The position numbers were made by a program, and so were the translations under genes. The notes below the pieces were generated by a model. It was not told the origin of the DNA, did not search any database, and saw nothing but the letters and a program-made list of their open reading frames with translations. A DNA stretch of 64,000 nt from Vitellaria paradoxa (Eukaryota > Streptophyta > Magnoliopsida > Ericales > Sapotaceae). Shown in pieces: positions 1-11,318 of this stretch (positions are counted from its first letter, which is position 1; every line of letters begins with the position of its first letter). The stretch spans positions 7,169,920-7,233,919 of the forward strand of contig CM034241.1 of NCBI GenBank assembly GCA_019916065.1, given 5' to 3'.

Positions 1-728
1 CTATTTTTACATGTAAGTAAAATAGTAGTTACGGTGACGGTTTCATCGAACCGTTGTAAGTATAATTTACATTATTCAGTTGAGATCTATTGAATTAATT
101 GTTGCATAAACAGTATGCCACCTAAACACATTCACTGTAATGGGTCACTTAATATAGTGTAGTATTTCAACCACTGCATATAGGTACCTAGGAGATTCTG
201 ATTACTTGGCTTTAGTAGCTCACCCCTTGTGAGAATATTTTTTTCAGGATATTAAGCACAGGGATACAGAAGATGAGCTAGAAAGAGATTAATTTCTCTT
301 AAATATTCCCTCAGAAGAGTTATCTATTTTTTTTCTTCTTTCCTGCGCAGAGCTATAGAACTTTATTTTTGATCTGTAACAATTGTTGGATGATTGTAAT
401 TATTAAGCTTAGACCTAATTTGCTTTTATTTGGTATGTAATGTTAATCGCGTGGTTCGGACACTTAGATGGCTTTATAATATTTCTCTCTATCTCTATTT
501 TGTGCCCTATAGTTGAAATCCCTTCAAATGGTTCAGTCCAATAACTATAAATATTATTTGGGATAAACAAGGGATTTTGAATATCTAAAATTTTTCTTAC
601 GGGTCAACCCCAGTTTGGAGGAAAATTCTGGGGTGTGATAGCGTGTTATTATCATCTTTTTTTTATACCTAACAAATAAATCCCAAGTCACCCCTGGGCA
701 TTCGATTATGAAAATCCGGGGCGTGACA
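1..728 (-). repeat. Reversed start of a 4-kb LTR family, cut by the window edge
   Basis: Read on the minus strand, this begins TGTCACGCCCC at 728 and runs leftwards off the window. It matches 12696 to about 13390 (plus strand) over its whole length, including the blocks around AACGGTTCGAT and GGTGGCATACTG. It is therefore a second, inverted copy of the start of the solo LTR at 12696-16767. Its internal end lies outside the window. Confidence 0.75.
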
Positions 729-1508
729 CCTAATCTCTAACCATACTAATTAATGATTTATTTTTTTCTCTTTGAAGGCACACAATTTATAAGAATCATG
801 GGAGTGTAGAGAAAGTTATCGGTGGAGAAAATAACCTCCACTTCACATGCTTCAAAACAACTAAGATAAGATCATGCATAGACAATAGGTAGCATGATCT
901 GAGAATCATGCTTACTTTTTGACTATCTAACCATATAATTTAAGAAAAGTATTGGAAGATGGATGGAGATAGGTGGCATGATCCGGGAATCATGCTAACT
1001 TTTTGACTAATTAAACAAATTATTTAAAAGATGCTTTAAGCATTTAAATCATGCTAGCTAAGTAATTTGGAAGAATGCTTTAAAGTCATCAATGTAGGGT
1101 CTTCTTTTTGACTAATTAGCCACCTAATTTGAGAGATTGTGAGAGATGTATGGAAGATGGAAAATGAAGTTACCGGGAAATAATTTAGAGCTACTATTCA
1201 TGAGTCAACTCAGTGAGTGATAAAGTGAGTTGAAGTGAGTTGAGGTGAGTCAAAGAAAGGGTTGACCCATGGGTTAATGGGCTTGGGTTGAACCAAATAA
1301 GTAATTGGGCTAGGAATTGTTTGGATAAAAGTTTAGAAATTCTACATTAAACTCCCATATAGGGTAAAATTAAATCCAAAAATCATTCTAACTAATTTTA
1401 TCATTCCAAAAATTTTCAAATCCTCAATTTTCTATATTTTTATTATAATAAATATCACCACCACACTTAAGCAAATTAATTAAGAGAAAAAAATTTCAGG
1501 TTATTACA
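729..1508 (+). repeat. 3' part of the same LTR family, direct orientation
   Basis: Matches 15960-16767 in the same orientation: the shared text runs from AATCTCTAACC through GGAGAAAATAACCTCCACTTC to the ending TTATTACA. It directly abuts the reversed fragment at 1-728. Either a reversed copy inserted into an older copy, or an inversion inside one element, would give this arrangement. Confidence 0.75.
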
Positions 1509-1532
1509 ATTTTATACAACTCCAAACATACA

Positions 1533-2190
1533 TAATTATAGTATTACTGTTTATTTAATAGCCACACGTCATATGTGCATGTACATCACTTCACCGACTT
1601 TACTTTTTACATGCAAGCTACCACTTACATATATATATATATATATATACACACAAATACACACACACATAGAGGGCTATAAATTTAAATTTCATTTAGA
1701 TACTATCAATTTTGTAATATTTTCTATTTAAATTAAATTTCATTAACCACCACATAACCAAAAATTAGAACCACCACAATCCGGTGTGTTCATAAAATAA
1801 AAAAATAGTTAAATAACATTTCAAAATTTTTAAATTTATACAATAATCACATTAGTAAGTTAGAGAAAATTTATAAAGATATTAAATATTTTATAAACAT
1901 AAAAATTTAATAATTATAAATAAAATTACATTTTCAAACATAGTTCTAATTTTCATTTGGGAAAAAAATGATAACATAAAACAAAATATACAAAACATAA
2001 ACAGATACATATATCATTACCAAATAGACCCTAAAGCTACGCATTTTCTAATATCACCCATTAAACTCATCGCTCCTAACTATAATATTATATTATTATA
2101 AATTATTTAATAACCACATGTCATATATGCATATACATCACCTCAATGACTTTACTTTCCCATGCAAGCTCCCACATATATATATATATA
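1533..2190. repeat. ~550-bp tandem duplication, second copy interrupted
   Basis: The segment starting TTTAATAGCCACACGTCATATG (about 1540) recurs at about 2090 (TTTAATAACCACATGTCATA). Each copy leads into a (TA)n run. The continuation of copy 1 (1670-1890, with GGTGTGTTCATA) reappears at 4545-4750. Copy 2 is therefore split by the insertion at 2191-4540. No coding potential. Confidence 0.6.
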
Positions 2191-3353
2191 CAAGTGTTGA
2201 CCCCTGCGATAGACAAAATTGAATAATATTTTTATGGACAAAATAAAATTTTTATATATATAACAAAATATTTCAATAAAATTACATAATTTCATCATTT
2301 TTCACCGATCGAATAATAAAATCTTAAAAAAATTAGAGAGAGATGATTTTGGATTGAGTTTCAAGCTTAAAATTATTAAAAATATTAATTTCTTTTAGTT
2401 AAAAAAATTATTTTATCTCACCCAAATTCCTAATACCTAGGCCATATGTTATGCATATAGGTTTATATATATATCAAATCATATGCTATGTATATCCGAA
2501 GTGGCGAGATTTGTCAAGTTCGATGATTCACTCGCGCTTCGTCGTTACTGGTACTTTACTGCCTCCTTACATTTTTTACTGATCGAAGAATAAAATCTTA
2601 AAAGAATTAGAGAGAGAAGATTATGATCAATGGAGTCAATCAGTTTATGTGATAAAGAGAGGAAAATTGAAAAGAAAAAGAGTGACTTTTTAGTTTTCAT
2701 TTTATTTTTTTATTTGTGTCTCTTTTTTAATGCAAACTGTTACTAATAGGTGGGAGTACTGTGTATAGAAAGAGAGTGACTTTTTTAATGACTTTTTATT
2801 ATTATACATTCTAAGTCGAGAGAGAGAGACTTTTCAGTTTTTTAATTTTTTATTTTGTTTTTACTATTTTTTAATGCAAATTTCTTTTAGGGAGCTTTTA
2901 TTATTATACATTCTAGGTGGAGAGAGAGAGTGTGTGACTTTTTAGTTTTTTTATTTTTTAATTTTTTTAGTGTGACTTTTCAGTTTTTTTATTTTTTAAT
3001 TTTTTTACTCTTTTTTTAATGCGAACTTCTTTTACTGAGTTTTTATTATTATACATTTCAGGTGGAGAGAAAAAGTGACTTTTTAGTTTTCTTTTTATTT
3101 TTTATTCTTTTATTTTTTTAATACAAACTTTTGCTGATGGGTGGGAGAATTGTGTAAAGAAAAAGTGTGGATTTCTTTTAATGAGATTTTATTATTATTC
3201 ATTCCAAGTGGGGGGAGAGAGAGAGAAAGTTATTTTAAAAATAAAATCAAAATTCTGTAAAATAAAAAAAGGAATGGAGAGTAAAGAGTTATGTCACGTA
3301 AGATCAAGATGAAAGAGAGGAGGAGAAAGAAATACATGATTTTAATATTATAA
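2191..3353 (-). mobile_element. Helitron-like non-autonomous element, copy A
   Basis: Starts CAAGTGTTGACCCCTGCGAT and parallels 3354-4540 for its full length. The interior is AT-rich with repeated GA-rich modules (gagagagtgtgtgacttttt) every 100-170 bp. In reverse orientation the left edge would be a Helitron 3' end; its short hairpin (GTGC-GAT-GCAC in copy B) is degenerate here. The 5' terminus is missing where it abuts copy B. No Rep/helicase coding. The Helitron assignment rests on end resemblance only. Confidence 0.45.
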
Positions 3354-4540
3354 CAAGTGTTAACCCGTGCGATGCACAAAATTAAATAATATTTTTATGG
3401 ACAAAATATAATTTTTATATACATGACAAAATATTTTAATAAAATTAGGATATTTTAATAAAATTAGGTAATTTTATCATTTTTTCACTGATCGAATAAC
3501 AAAATCTCGAAAGAATTAGAGAGAGATGAATTTGGATTGAGTTTCAAGCTTAAATTAATAAAAAGTTTTAACTTTTTTTAGTTGAAAAAATTATTTTATC
3601 TTACCCAAATTCCCAATGCCCAAACCATATGTTATGTATATAAGTTTATATATATATATATCAAACCGTATGCTATGCATTACTCGAAGTGGCAAGCTTT
3701 AGATGATTCACCTGTACTTCATCATTACTAGTATTTCGCCGCCTCCTTAATTTATTTACTGATCGAAGAACAAAATCTTGAAAGAATTAAAGAGAGAAGA
3801 TTATGATAGGCAGAGTCAATTAATTTGTGTGATAGAGAGAGGGAAATTGAAAAAAATAGTGACTGTTTAGTTTTTTTTTTATTTTTTATTTTTCAACTCT
3901 TTTTTAATGCAAACTTTTACTGATGGGTGGGAGTACTGTGCAAAGATAGAAAGAGAGGGAAAGAGAGAGAGAGAGAGACTCTCTTTTAATGAACTTTTAT
4001 TATTATACAATCCAGGTAGAAAGAAGGAGTGACTTTTCAATTTTCTTTTTGTTTTTTTATTTTGTTTTTACTCTTTTTTTAATGTAAAACTTCTTTTAAT
4101 GAGTTTTTATTATTATACATTCTAGGTAGAGAGAGAGTGTGTGTGTGTGAGATTTTTCAGTTTTCTTTTTCTTTTTTCTTTTTTTACTTTTTTAATGTAA
4201 ATTTCTTTTAATAAAATTTTATTATTATTCATTCCAAGTAGAGATAGAAAGAGTGAATTTTCAGTTTTTTTATTTCTTTATTCTTTTGTAGTGCAAACTT
4301 TTACTGATGGGCAGAAGAATTATGTAGAGAGAGTGTGTGACTTTTTTTTAATGAGTTTTTATTATTATTCATTTCAGGTGAAGGGAGAGAAAGAGGAAGT
4401 TGTTTTAAAAATAAAATCAAAATTCTATAAAAAATAATAAAAATAGGAATGAAGAATAAAGTGTTATGCTACGTAGGATCAGGATGAAGGAGAGGAGGAG
4501 AGAGAAATACGTAGTTTTAGTATTATAGTATAGATATAGA
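3354..4540 (-). mobile_element. Helitron-like non-autonomous element, copy B
   Basis: Direct head-to-tail relative of copy A, starting CAAGTGTTAACCCGTGCGATGCAC with a GTGC/GCAC stem. The right edge reads TATTATAGTATAGATATAGA, whose complement (TCTATATCTATACTATAATA) resembles plant Helitron 5' ends that begin TC. After it, the interrupted tandem-duplication copy resumes. Interior modules are GA-rich and non-coding. Confidence 0.5.
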
Positions 4541-5330
4541 TTTAGTTAGTTGCAATTTAAATTTAATTAAGATATTATAAATTTTGTAATATTTCCTATT
4601 TAAAATAAATTTCATTTAATCGCCACGTAACCAAAACTTAAGACCTACACAATTCGGTGTGTTCATATAAAAAATTAAATAATATCTCAAAATTTTTTTA
4701 AATTATACAATAATTAAATTATTGAGTTAAAGAAATTTTATAAAAATAATCGAACCATATGGAAATAAAATTCTACGTCATCACAATAACTATTCATATA
4801 TTCTTGAAATCATTTGCAAAGATTTAATAGTAATTGAAAACCAATAGAGTACCATAACTTATGATGCCAAAAAATTAAAACATATTAGCAATTGAGAGTT
4901 TGTCATAAAAAAAAAATCAATCCATGGCATGAACAAGAAGAACTTAGGTGATTAAAGTAGTTAAATTTTATTAAAAATAATAGAATAATAGGTTGAATAG
5001 GAAGTTGTACGATGGGATGAAGAGGTCATATGCATAAGAAAGGAACATAACATGTCGTGTTCACAAGAAACATTTTATCGTGTGCACAATGACAAGGTTA
5101 GGGCATGTGTCTAAAACATCTCCTATTTTCAAAGATACATTTAAATTGTAGATTATGTTACCTTTTATTTTTTTCATTTAATTTTTCTATTAAGTAAGTT
5201 AGGCTTGTATAAAAGATGTGCCAATATGTTAAACACTATTAAACATATACAAAAGTTAAACGGGCTTGTATATTTTTTGAGTTAGTTGTGTTATAAAAAT
5301 CATGTGCTTTTTGAGTTAACATTTTTTTTT
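4541..5330. other. Continuation of split duplication, then featureless AT-rich DNA
   Basis: 4545-4750 matches 1670-1890. From 4750 to 5330 I see no gene, structured repeat or RNA. Confidence 0.5.
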
Positions 5331-5334
5331 GATA

Positions 5335-5455
5335 ACTCAAGGTGTCCGGTCCAGGTTGCATATACCTTAACTAATCTCTAGGGACCCTGAAGTTAACAAT
5401 CGGCTGAACTTTCAGTGGCTCTAAGGAGACTTGAACTAGTAACCACTGAGTTTAC
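5335..5455 (-). repeat. tRNA-derived SINE-like fragment
   Basis: The complement carries an A-box-like CTCAGTGGTTACTAGTT and a B-box-like AGTTCAAGTCTCC, followed by a tail ending CCGGACACCTTGAGTTATC. This is the layout of an RNA polymerase III promoter in a tRNA-related SINE. No tRNA cloverleaf can be drawn, so it is not a tRNA gene. Confidence 0.45.
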
Positions 5456-5779
5456 TGAAAGAAAAATAAGTGAAATTTAACTCATGTAGAAAACTATCTA
5501 TTTTGTGTTATATATATATATATATATAGGCTTCGTTAGTGGGAGGGAGTTAAGCACGGATTCTCACCAGTTTATTATTATTAAAAAATAGTATAAGAAA
5601 AAGGGAAACCTGACCTTCAGTAAAAATAGAGGAAAATAATAAATAAAAGAAATGAAAGTGTAGTGACTCATCACATTACAAAAATAAAAACTATTGAAAA
5701 TAAAGGAAACTAAAAAGTGGCTACTCACCACAATACAATAAATAAGAAGAAGGCATGGACCTGACCTCCAAGAAAGTAA

Positions 5780-6330
5780 AAAAAATAAAAAAAGAAATAA
5801 GTCCTAACATGAGGAGTCTGGGCTGCATTAAGAGTAAGAATGCCATTAATCGCCTACGGAATGTCATGTTGGTCAAAGAATGTCTACTCTTATTGGTTGG
5901 TACAAGCTCAATTAGCTATAAAGTTAGCAACTCAATTAGCTTCACGATAAACATAATGGACCTAAATAGAAGAAAAAGTACGAATTTGACAGATACAAGC
6001 CAAAAGACAAGCATACTTCCAACAACCTGAACCATTCGAAGATACCCATGAGACTACAGTGGTAGGTTCTAACTCAATAGTCAAGGAAGAAAATCCCATT
6101 CTAGTAGTATTCTCCAAACCTATAAGTAATGCAGTCAACTCAGCAAAAATAATAGGCTTATGACCAAGAAAATAACCAAAGGCAAAAATGACCTTGCCCA
6201 GATGAGTACGAAGAATACCTCCAGCTGTTGAATATCCTGGATTGTTAGGAGAACAACCATCCACATTAAGTTTTCAGCTGTCTAATGAAGGTTGAATCCA
6301 AGAAACCGATATTACCTACCTAACTCGAGA
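5780..6330 (-). pseudogene. LINE RNase H-like domain
   Basis: The protein begins around VDGCSPNNPG, which carries the first catalytic Asp. It continues through GGILRTHLGKVIFAF, then FAELTALLIGLE with the catalytic Glu, then IELEPTTVV, where plant LINE RNase H usually has ESDS, so the third acidic residue is Glu rather than Asp. Downstream the frame has stops within a HYVYREAN-like segment. It ends near a sequence translating QTPHVRTY, a common LINE ORF2 C-terminus. Confidence 0.75.
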
Positions 6331-6399
6331 TGGCAAAATCCTCGAGTTTCTTACAAATTGTATAGAAGAATCTCCATGAAGCTGAGAGGTCTTAAAACA

Positions 6400-7269
6400 A
6401 TGTGCTAGCCCAAGAAGATGAAGGTCTGCAAGAATACCATGGATGATTACCGGAGTGCTAAAAGTAATGTTGTAACTTGTAAGTGTTATAAGCTTTCCAA
6501 TGCCACAGAATATAGCAAGCTGTCACAACTCGAATATGACCCACAGAATGTGCTCATCGGCACGAATGGAGAATATAATAGATATAAAAATAAAATTATA
6601 ACTGCAAAGCCTAAATAACCTGTGAAAGTGATACCAAACTTGCTGAGACTGAGAACAGTACAAGAAGAAATGGTGATGGGTCTCTACAGCACATCGGCAG
6701 ACATAATGAGAAACCATATAAAAACCTCGGGTACCAAGCGAGCCATCCAATGCCAGGTATTTATGAATAAGTTTCCATATGAAAAAATATACCTGCAAAG
6801 GAATATGCTATTGCCAAATGATGGTACAAATAGGGCTCATAGGCTTAGAATCACAAAGATAAACTCTAGGCAAAGCACAACGAAAAATCTCCATCTAAAG
6901 ATAAGCTCCATCTAATCAAATTTTGCCTTACCAAGTAATAGGTATCAGAAAGATCTGCTCCGCAACAAAGATAGCTAATTTTTCCCAAATTCGGTCCTTA
7001 TTCTAGCTAATCTCAACCTAGTAAAAAGAAACAAATGCTGTGGCGACTGCCCCTGGATTATAAATAACCAAAGGGCAATTTCTCGTCCAACAAATCATAT
7101 CTAAAGCTAATATCTCCTGATTTAGGTAACCACCTCACCAAAGGTTTAGCAATCCTATAAACCTGAGCAATATGCTTCCATGTAAGAAAGATGGGACAAG
7201 CAAAAGGAACCATGCACGGATGTGAAGCTTTACAGTATTTGGCCTTGAGAAAATTGGCCTACAAGGACT
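6400..7269 (-). pseudogene. LINE zf-RVT region
   Basis: The minus-strand translation contains WKLIHKYLALDGSLGTRGF followed by CRCAVETHHHFFLYCSQSQQVW. This matches the Cys/His zf-RVT segment between RT and RNase H in plant LINEs. Upstream, FLKAKYCKASHPC matches the usual ANFLxAKY block. It is interrupted by stops. Confidence 0.7.
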
Positions 7270-7687
7270 GCTGATGTAATGACCCAGGAATTTTATTCCT
7301 TACTTTGAAATTTTTTATTTATTTTGTAATAAGGAATTTACTTAATTCAAAAATATTTTTAGACATTAATTAAATATTTTTCTTATTGGGAATACATGGG
7401 TTGTGTAAGGATATTTTTTTTGTTTATATATTTAATTATTAAACAATAATAATATATATAATGCCTTAGGAGTCAAATAAATGTAGGATATGGAATCCAA
7501 ATTGGATTCAAACTCCAACTCATCATGTCGGCAGTCATGAGTGTACATATATAGATATGCGTTTGTATAATTCAGCCCCAAAAAAAAAATAATATGCCAC
7601 CAGTTTGAGTAGCGAAACCCTAATAGGATTCAAATTTCCAGGGCACCACTTGTATATATGGGTTGCTCAGGGGGTGTGACCATGTGA

Positions 7688-7697
7688 AAATAATAAT

Positions 7698-7747
<50 letters not shown>
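7688..7747. repeat. (TAA)n microsatellite
   Basis: About 19 nearly perfect ATA/TAA triplets. The minus strand would read a run of Tyr codons; this is not a gene. Confidence 0.95.
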
Positions 7748-7749
<2 letters not shown>

Positions 7750-8060
7750 CCCTAGAAATAGAGAAAGAGAGGGAGAAAGAAAAGAAAAGAAGAAACGACG
7801 CTCGGCTAATCCATTCGGCAGAAAACAACTTGGCATTTTCCATATTAGAAAGGTAAGAGTTGAACCTCTAAATTTTTGTTTGCATAGACTATCGATATAT
7901 ATATATGTATACACATATGTTTCCATGTATAAACTATTAATTCAAAGGTTTACTGGACGTTTGCTTTTGATAATTTTTTTTATTTCCTTAGCCTAATTGA
8001 TTGAAACGTGGAAGATTGATAAATTATATATATATATATATATGTTCTTATATTGATTTA

Positions 8061-8206
8061 GGCACCATTTGGTGTGCTGAAAAACAAAAAAAAAATCTCT
8101 AAAAAACTCTAAAAATCTCTAAAACTTATTCACTTTTTATCTCACTACATGAATTACAAACCCATAACTTATCTCGCTTTTTATGACTTCAAACACACCC
8201 TTACAG
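8061..8206. mobile_element. Short MITE, family B, inside the solo LTR
   Basis: Edges GGCACCATTTGGTGTG and CAAACACACCCTTACAG are imperfect inverted repeats. The centre (CACTACATGAATTAC then CTTTTTATGACTTC) is shared with copies at 37601, 54589 and 57628. It is non-coding. Confidence 0.5.
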
Positions 8207-9683
8207 GTGATTTGATGGAAACTAATGAATAATGATTTTATATTATTTTCTATGAAATCTTTCACGTGAATGAATTGGACATATGATTAATTGGATGGCC
8301 AAAAGTTAAAGCATTAATTGCATACTTATGTATTCTAGATATTAACCGTAGGACTGTTTGTGTAATAGGATTAAAGTTTGTGTTAGATATGTGTCGGTAA
8401 ATTAATGGTTAATAAGGTTTTAAAATTTAATTAAATAAAAATTTATATAATGTAAATTCAAGGTGAAATTTGATTCTGTGTCTTGTTTGGATTGAGGGGT
8501 ATTGAAAATATTAGGTATACGTACCCAAAAGTTGAAAGTCCCAAAACCCGCGCGGGGTGGTTATCGAGTCTAGTAGGCTAGTAACCTACGAACGAGCAGA
8601 TGCCTAAGGGTAGCATATTATATTCCTAAAGCTTCAGCCTAGGAAGCAGATACCGAAGGATGGTGTACCTTAAAATCAAATTGTTTTCTTTTGATGTGTT
8701 TGTGGTTGTAATACACGCGTGAAATGTAAGGAATATGAATTAATAATTAAATTAAATTTCTTATTTAAGATTATTATTTGCGCTAAAATGTTTCACTTAG
8801 TAGCATGCTAGGACATTATTGCATTTATATTATTATTAGGGTTCTGAGCACACGTAGGATTAGTGCTCATCCTCTTGTAACTTGTGATGTAGGTAATGAA
8901 TTTGAGTTACGCGCAGAACCTACTCAACATGAAAATTAGGAATTTATTTATTTGTTTTTATTTAATTACGTTAGAATTTTCTTTAGAGAATTGTTTTTAG
9001 TGAATTGTAATAAGCCTCTGTTTGTGAGGTGATTATTAATTATTCTATCTAGCTTTGGGAGAATATTTGGGCTTAGTTTTTGGAGCTTTGTTGCCTAGTT
9101 GGTTTCGACTAAGGCATTTATTTAAATTTAAAGTATGAATTTTATTTATTTTTCTTTACATTGCTCCATAATGTGTGTGTATGGCTCTGATGTGGGACAG
9201 GGAAAGTTGTTAAATAATGTAATATGTGTTCTTTTGTTTACGTGCTCGGATTGTGAAATTTGTGGTGTGACAGCTGAGATTTGAATTTCCACTAGAGCTT
9301 GACCTCATAGGCCAGAGCCAAATCATCAAAAAAGCGAACCCTCGATCTGCCCTCCTCCACAGGTAAACAAATATTTGACCATTTGCACCAATGAATCTTC
9401 TTAGTAGTGGTAGTGTCTCCTTAAAGAAATTTAGTAAATAGTCTCTTTAATTGGTGAATGACGTCTATTGCGGGGTCGAAGAACATGAAATAAATGAGTA
9501 GGTATCGTAGAGAGGACATGATTGATAAAAATTAGCTTACCACCAAAAGATAGTAAGCGATTGGCCTAGCCAGAAATCTTATCCCAAACTTTTTGCACCA
9601 AATCATCAAAGTAGGTGATCTTAAGATGTCCCAAAAAATGGGACACCTAAGATAAATGAAAGGTAGAGAATTATTTTGAAAAA

Positions 9684-10542
9684 TGAAAATTCCAAACCTA
9701 CACAATCACACACACAGTGAAAGTAATCACACAAGAGAATAACGAGGAAACCCTATCACAGGGAGAAAAACCTCTATTTACAATCCCACTATCAACGGGT
9801 TACAAGACTCTACTCAGACTCTCTACGAATCACTCGCACGAATCCTTTCGTCACTCTTGCTTAAATCACTCGATAAACCCTACAAGTAGGCTTTCTGCCT
9901 CACACAGAAAGTGAAAAGAAAATACAAGATGAATTTAGAGAAAGAACATGAAAACTCTCAATACTCAAAGACTCTTTCTCTAGGTCCCTATAATATGTTC
10001 TCCCCCCTCTGACAATTACAGAGTTGGTTTCACATATATATAGGATTACAAAGTTGCCCTAGTTTGGCAAAATAGGAAATTGAATCCGAACAAAATATTC
10101 ATAGCTCGATCCCTCGCGCTCCCATCCTCTAGCCTGCGACCTGCACTGGAATTTTTGCGCTTTAGGAAATAACACTGGCGCACCCTCGCACTCCCATCCT
10201 CCAGCCTGCGGACCTCACTGGAATTTCTGAGACACCTTGGCGCACCCGCACGCTCCCTTCGGGCTGCCTGCGTGCTTGGGGCGCACTCGCGCGCTCCCCG
10301 CGCCGTGCCTGCGAGGTACACTGGAATTCCATTCATGTTCCAGAAGGCTGCGTCCGAATTCCATTAGGTTTTGTAATCCTTCACACCAATTAGAATTCTT
10401 CAAAATCTTGGTCAACTTGATTCATTTTATCTCCTTAATTGTTTAGAATTCTTCAAATTTTCAATTTGCATCACTTTAGGAAACTTGAATAGCATTCCTA
10501 ATTTAACTAAGATTTTGATTGGATTTGCCACAAGACTTTACA
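9684..10542. mobile_element. Solo LTR, 859 bp, TSD AAAAA, with a GC-rich block
   Basis: Starts TGAAAATTCC and ends GACTTTACA. AAAAA precedes it (9679-9683) and follows it (10543-10547). Removing it rejoins the LINE frame seamlessly (VTIF to QNNSLPFIYL). The interior has CACACAAG...GAGGAAACCC near the left edge and a strikingly GC-rich stretch at 10080-10330 with three related CACTGGAATT modules. A related solo LTR lies at 26964-27773 in CTR1 intron 7. Confidence 0.85.
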
Positions 10543-10547
10543 AAAAA

Positions 10548-11137
10548 TAGTGACATTTTAAACAATAGTATGTTGTGCCTAAGGAGCAGAATTACCTAAT
10601 AAGAATCTACTCTTAGCTTGACTCATAAGTTGCCCAAAAACTGCCTTATAACTATGTAATAAATCCATAATGCACTGAAGACTGGAATGACTTCCATTAG
10701 CAAAGATAACAATATCATCAGCAAAGCTCAAATGGGAGATTATAACAGGGGCAGCAGTGGAATAAATAGTAGTATGATAGAGATAATATAAATGATCTAA
10801 TCTTTTGGAGAGATATTTAGTAGTAGTAATGAATAGGCAGGAAGATAAAGGGTCACCTTGGTGCAAGCCCCTCTGAGACTGGAAGAATTCCTTAGCAACA
10901 CCATTTACCATAATGGAAAACCAGGGAGCTGTAATGGCCCTGCGGACTAGAGATATCCATTTGTCAGAAAATTCTAAGCATCCCAGAATCTAAAGAATAA
11001 ATGGCCAAGACATACGATTATATGCCTTAGCCATATCTAGCTTAAGAACAACACTATGCCCCTGACTTTTGCAATTCAGATCATGCACCATCTCTTAAGC
11101 TAAAAGGATATTATCATGGATAATTTTGTCAGGAAAA
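10548..11137 (-). pseudogene. LINE reverse transcriptase fragment
   Basis: The minus-strand protein runs from FFPDKIIHDNILLA through KLDMAKAYNRMSW (with the first catalytic Asp), FFQSQRGLHQGDPLS and SHLSFADDIVIFANGS, with the catalytic Asp pair, to GNSAP. These are canonical L1-type RT blocks. At least two in-frame stops interrupt the upstream part, so it is non-functional. Confidence 0.8.
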
Positions 11138-11318
11138 AATAAAAAAAAAAAAAGTGGGGATCGATTTAAGCAAAATAAAAATGAAATAATAACGAGACAA
11201 ACGTTAATTTTAATAAAAAATTCATTTAATTAATATTATAGGTATTGATCCCTCAATATCAATACCTATAAATGGAAATGACCTATTTACAATGATAACA
11301 AAAATTAAAAAAAATTAT
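11138..11318. other. AT-rich spacer with a perfect 13-bp hairpin
   Basis: TATAGGTATTGAT (11237-11249) and ATCAATACCTATA (11258-11270) are exact inverted repeats around an 8-nt loop. Nothing else is recognisable. Confidence 0.6.

Larger units (their letters stand above)
7275..9272. mobile_element. Solo LTR, ~2.0 kb, TSD GCTGA
   Basis: Begins TGTAATGACCCAGG and ends GTGGTGTGACA, giving TG...CA termini. GCTGA stands at 7270-7274 and again at 9273-9277. It has no internal domain or second LTR and lies within the LINE, whose reading frame continues across the joint when the insert is removed. It contains a (TAA)n microsatellite and a ~145-bp MITE. I infer a solo LTR left by LTR-LTR recombination. 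Confidence 0.85.
5780..11137 (-). pseudogene. L1-type LINE ORF2 pseudogene, 5'-truncated, interrupted twice
   Basis: A degenerate non-LTR retrotransposon read leftwards from 11137. It holds, in order, the reverse transcriptase (motifs GLHQGDPLS and SFADDIVIF near 10750-10860), the RT C-terminal region (9278-9678), a zf-RVT-like Cys/His segment (6523-7269) and an RNase H-like domain (about 5780-6330). The 5' end, including the endonuclease, is missing: homology stops at 11137 next to an A-rich stretch. Two solo LTRs (7275-9272 and 9684-10542) interrupt it. Removing each together with one TSD copy restores continuous LINE homology across both joints. In-frame stops (for example TGG to TAG changes in the region near 9285-9310) show it is dead. 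Confidence 0.85.

Noticed and set aside
7699..7926. 75-codon minus-strand frame ending in poly-Tyr
   Set aside because: Produced by the (TAA)n microsatellite inside the solo LTR.
10046..10446. Three 66-96-codon frames in the GC-rich LTR block
   Set aside because: Few stops are expected in GC-rich DNA, and the block lies in a solo LTR with clear TSDs.
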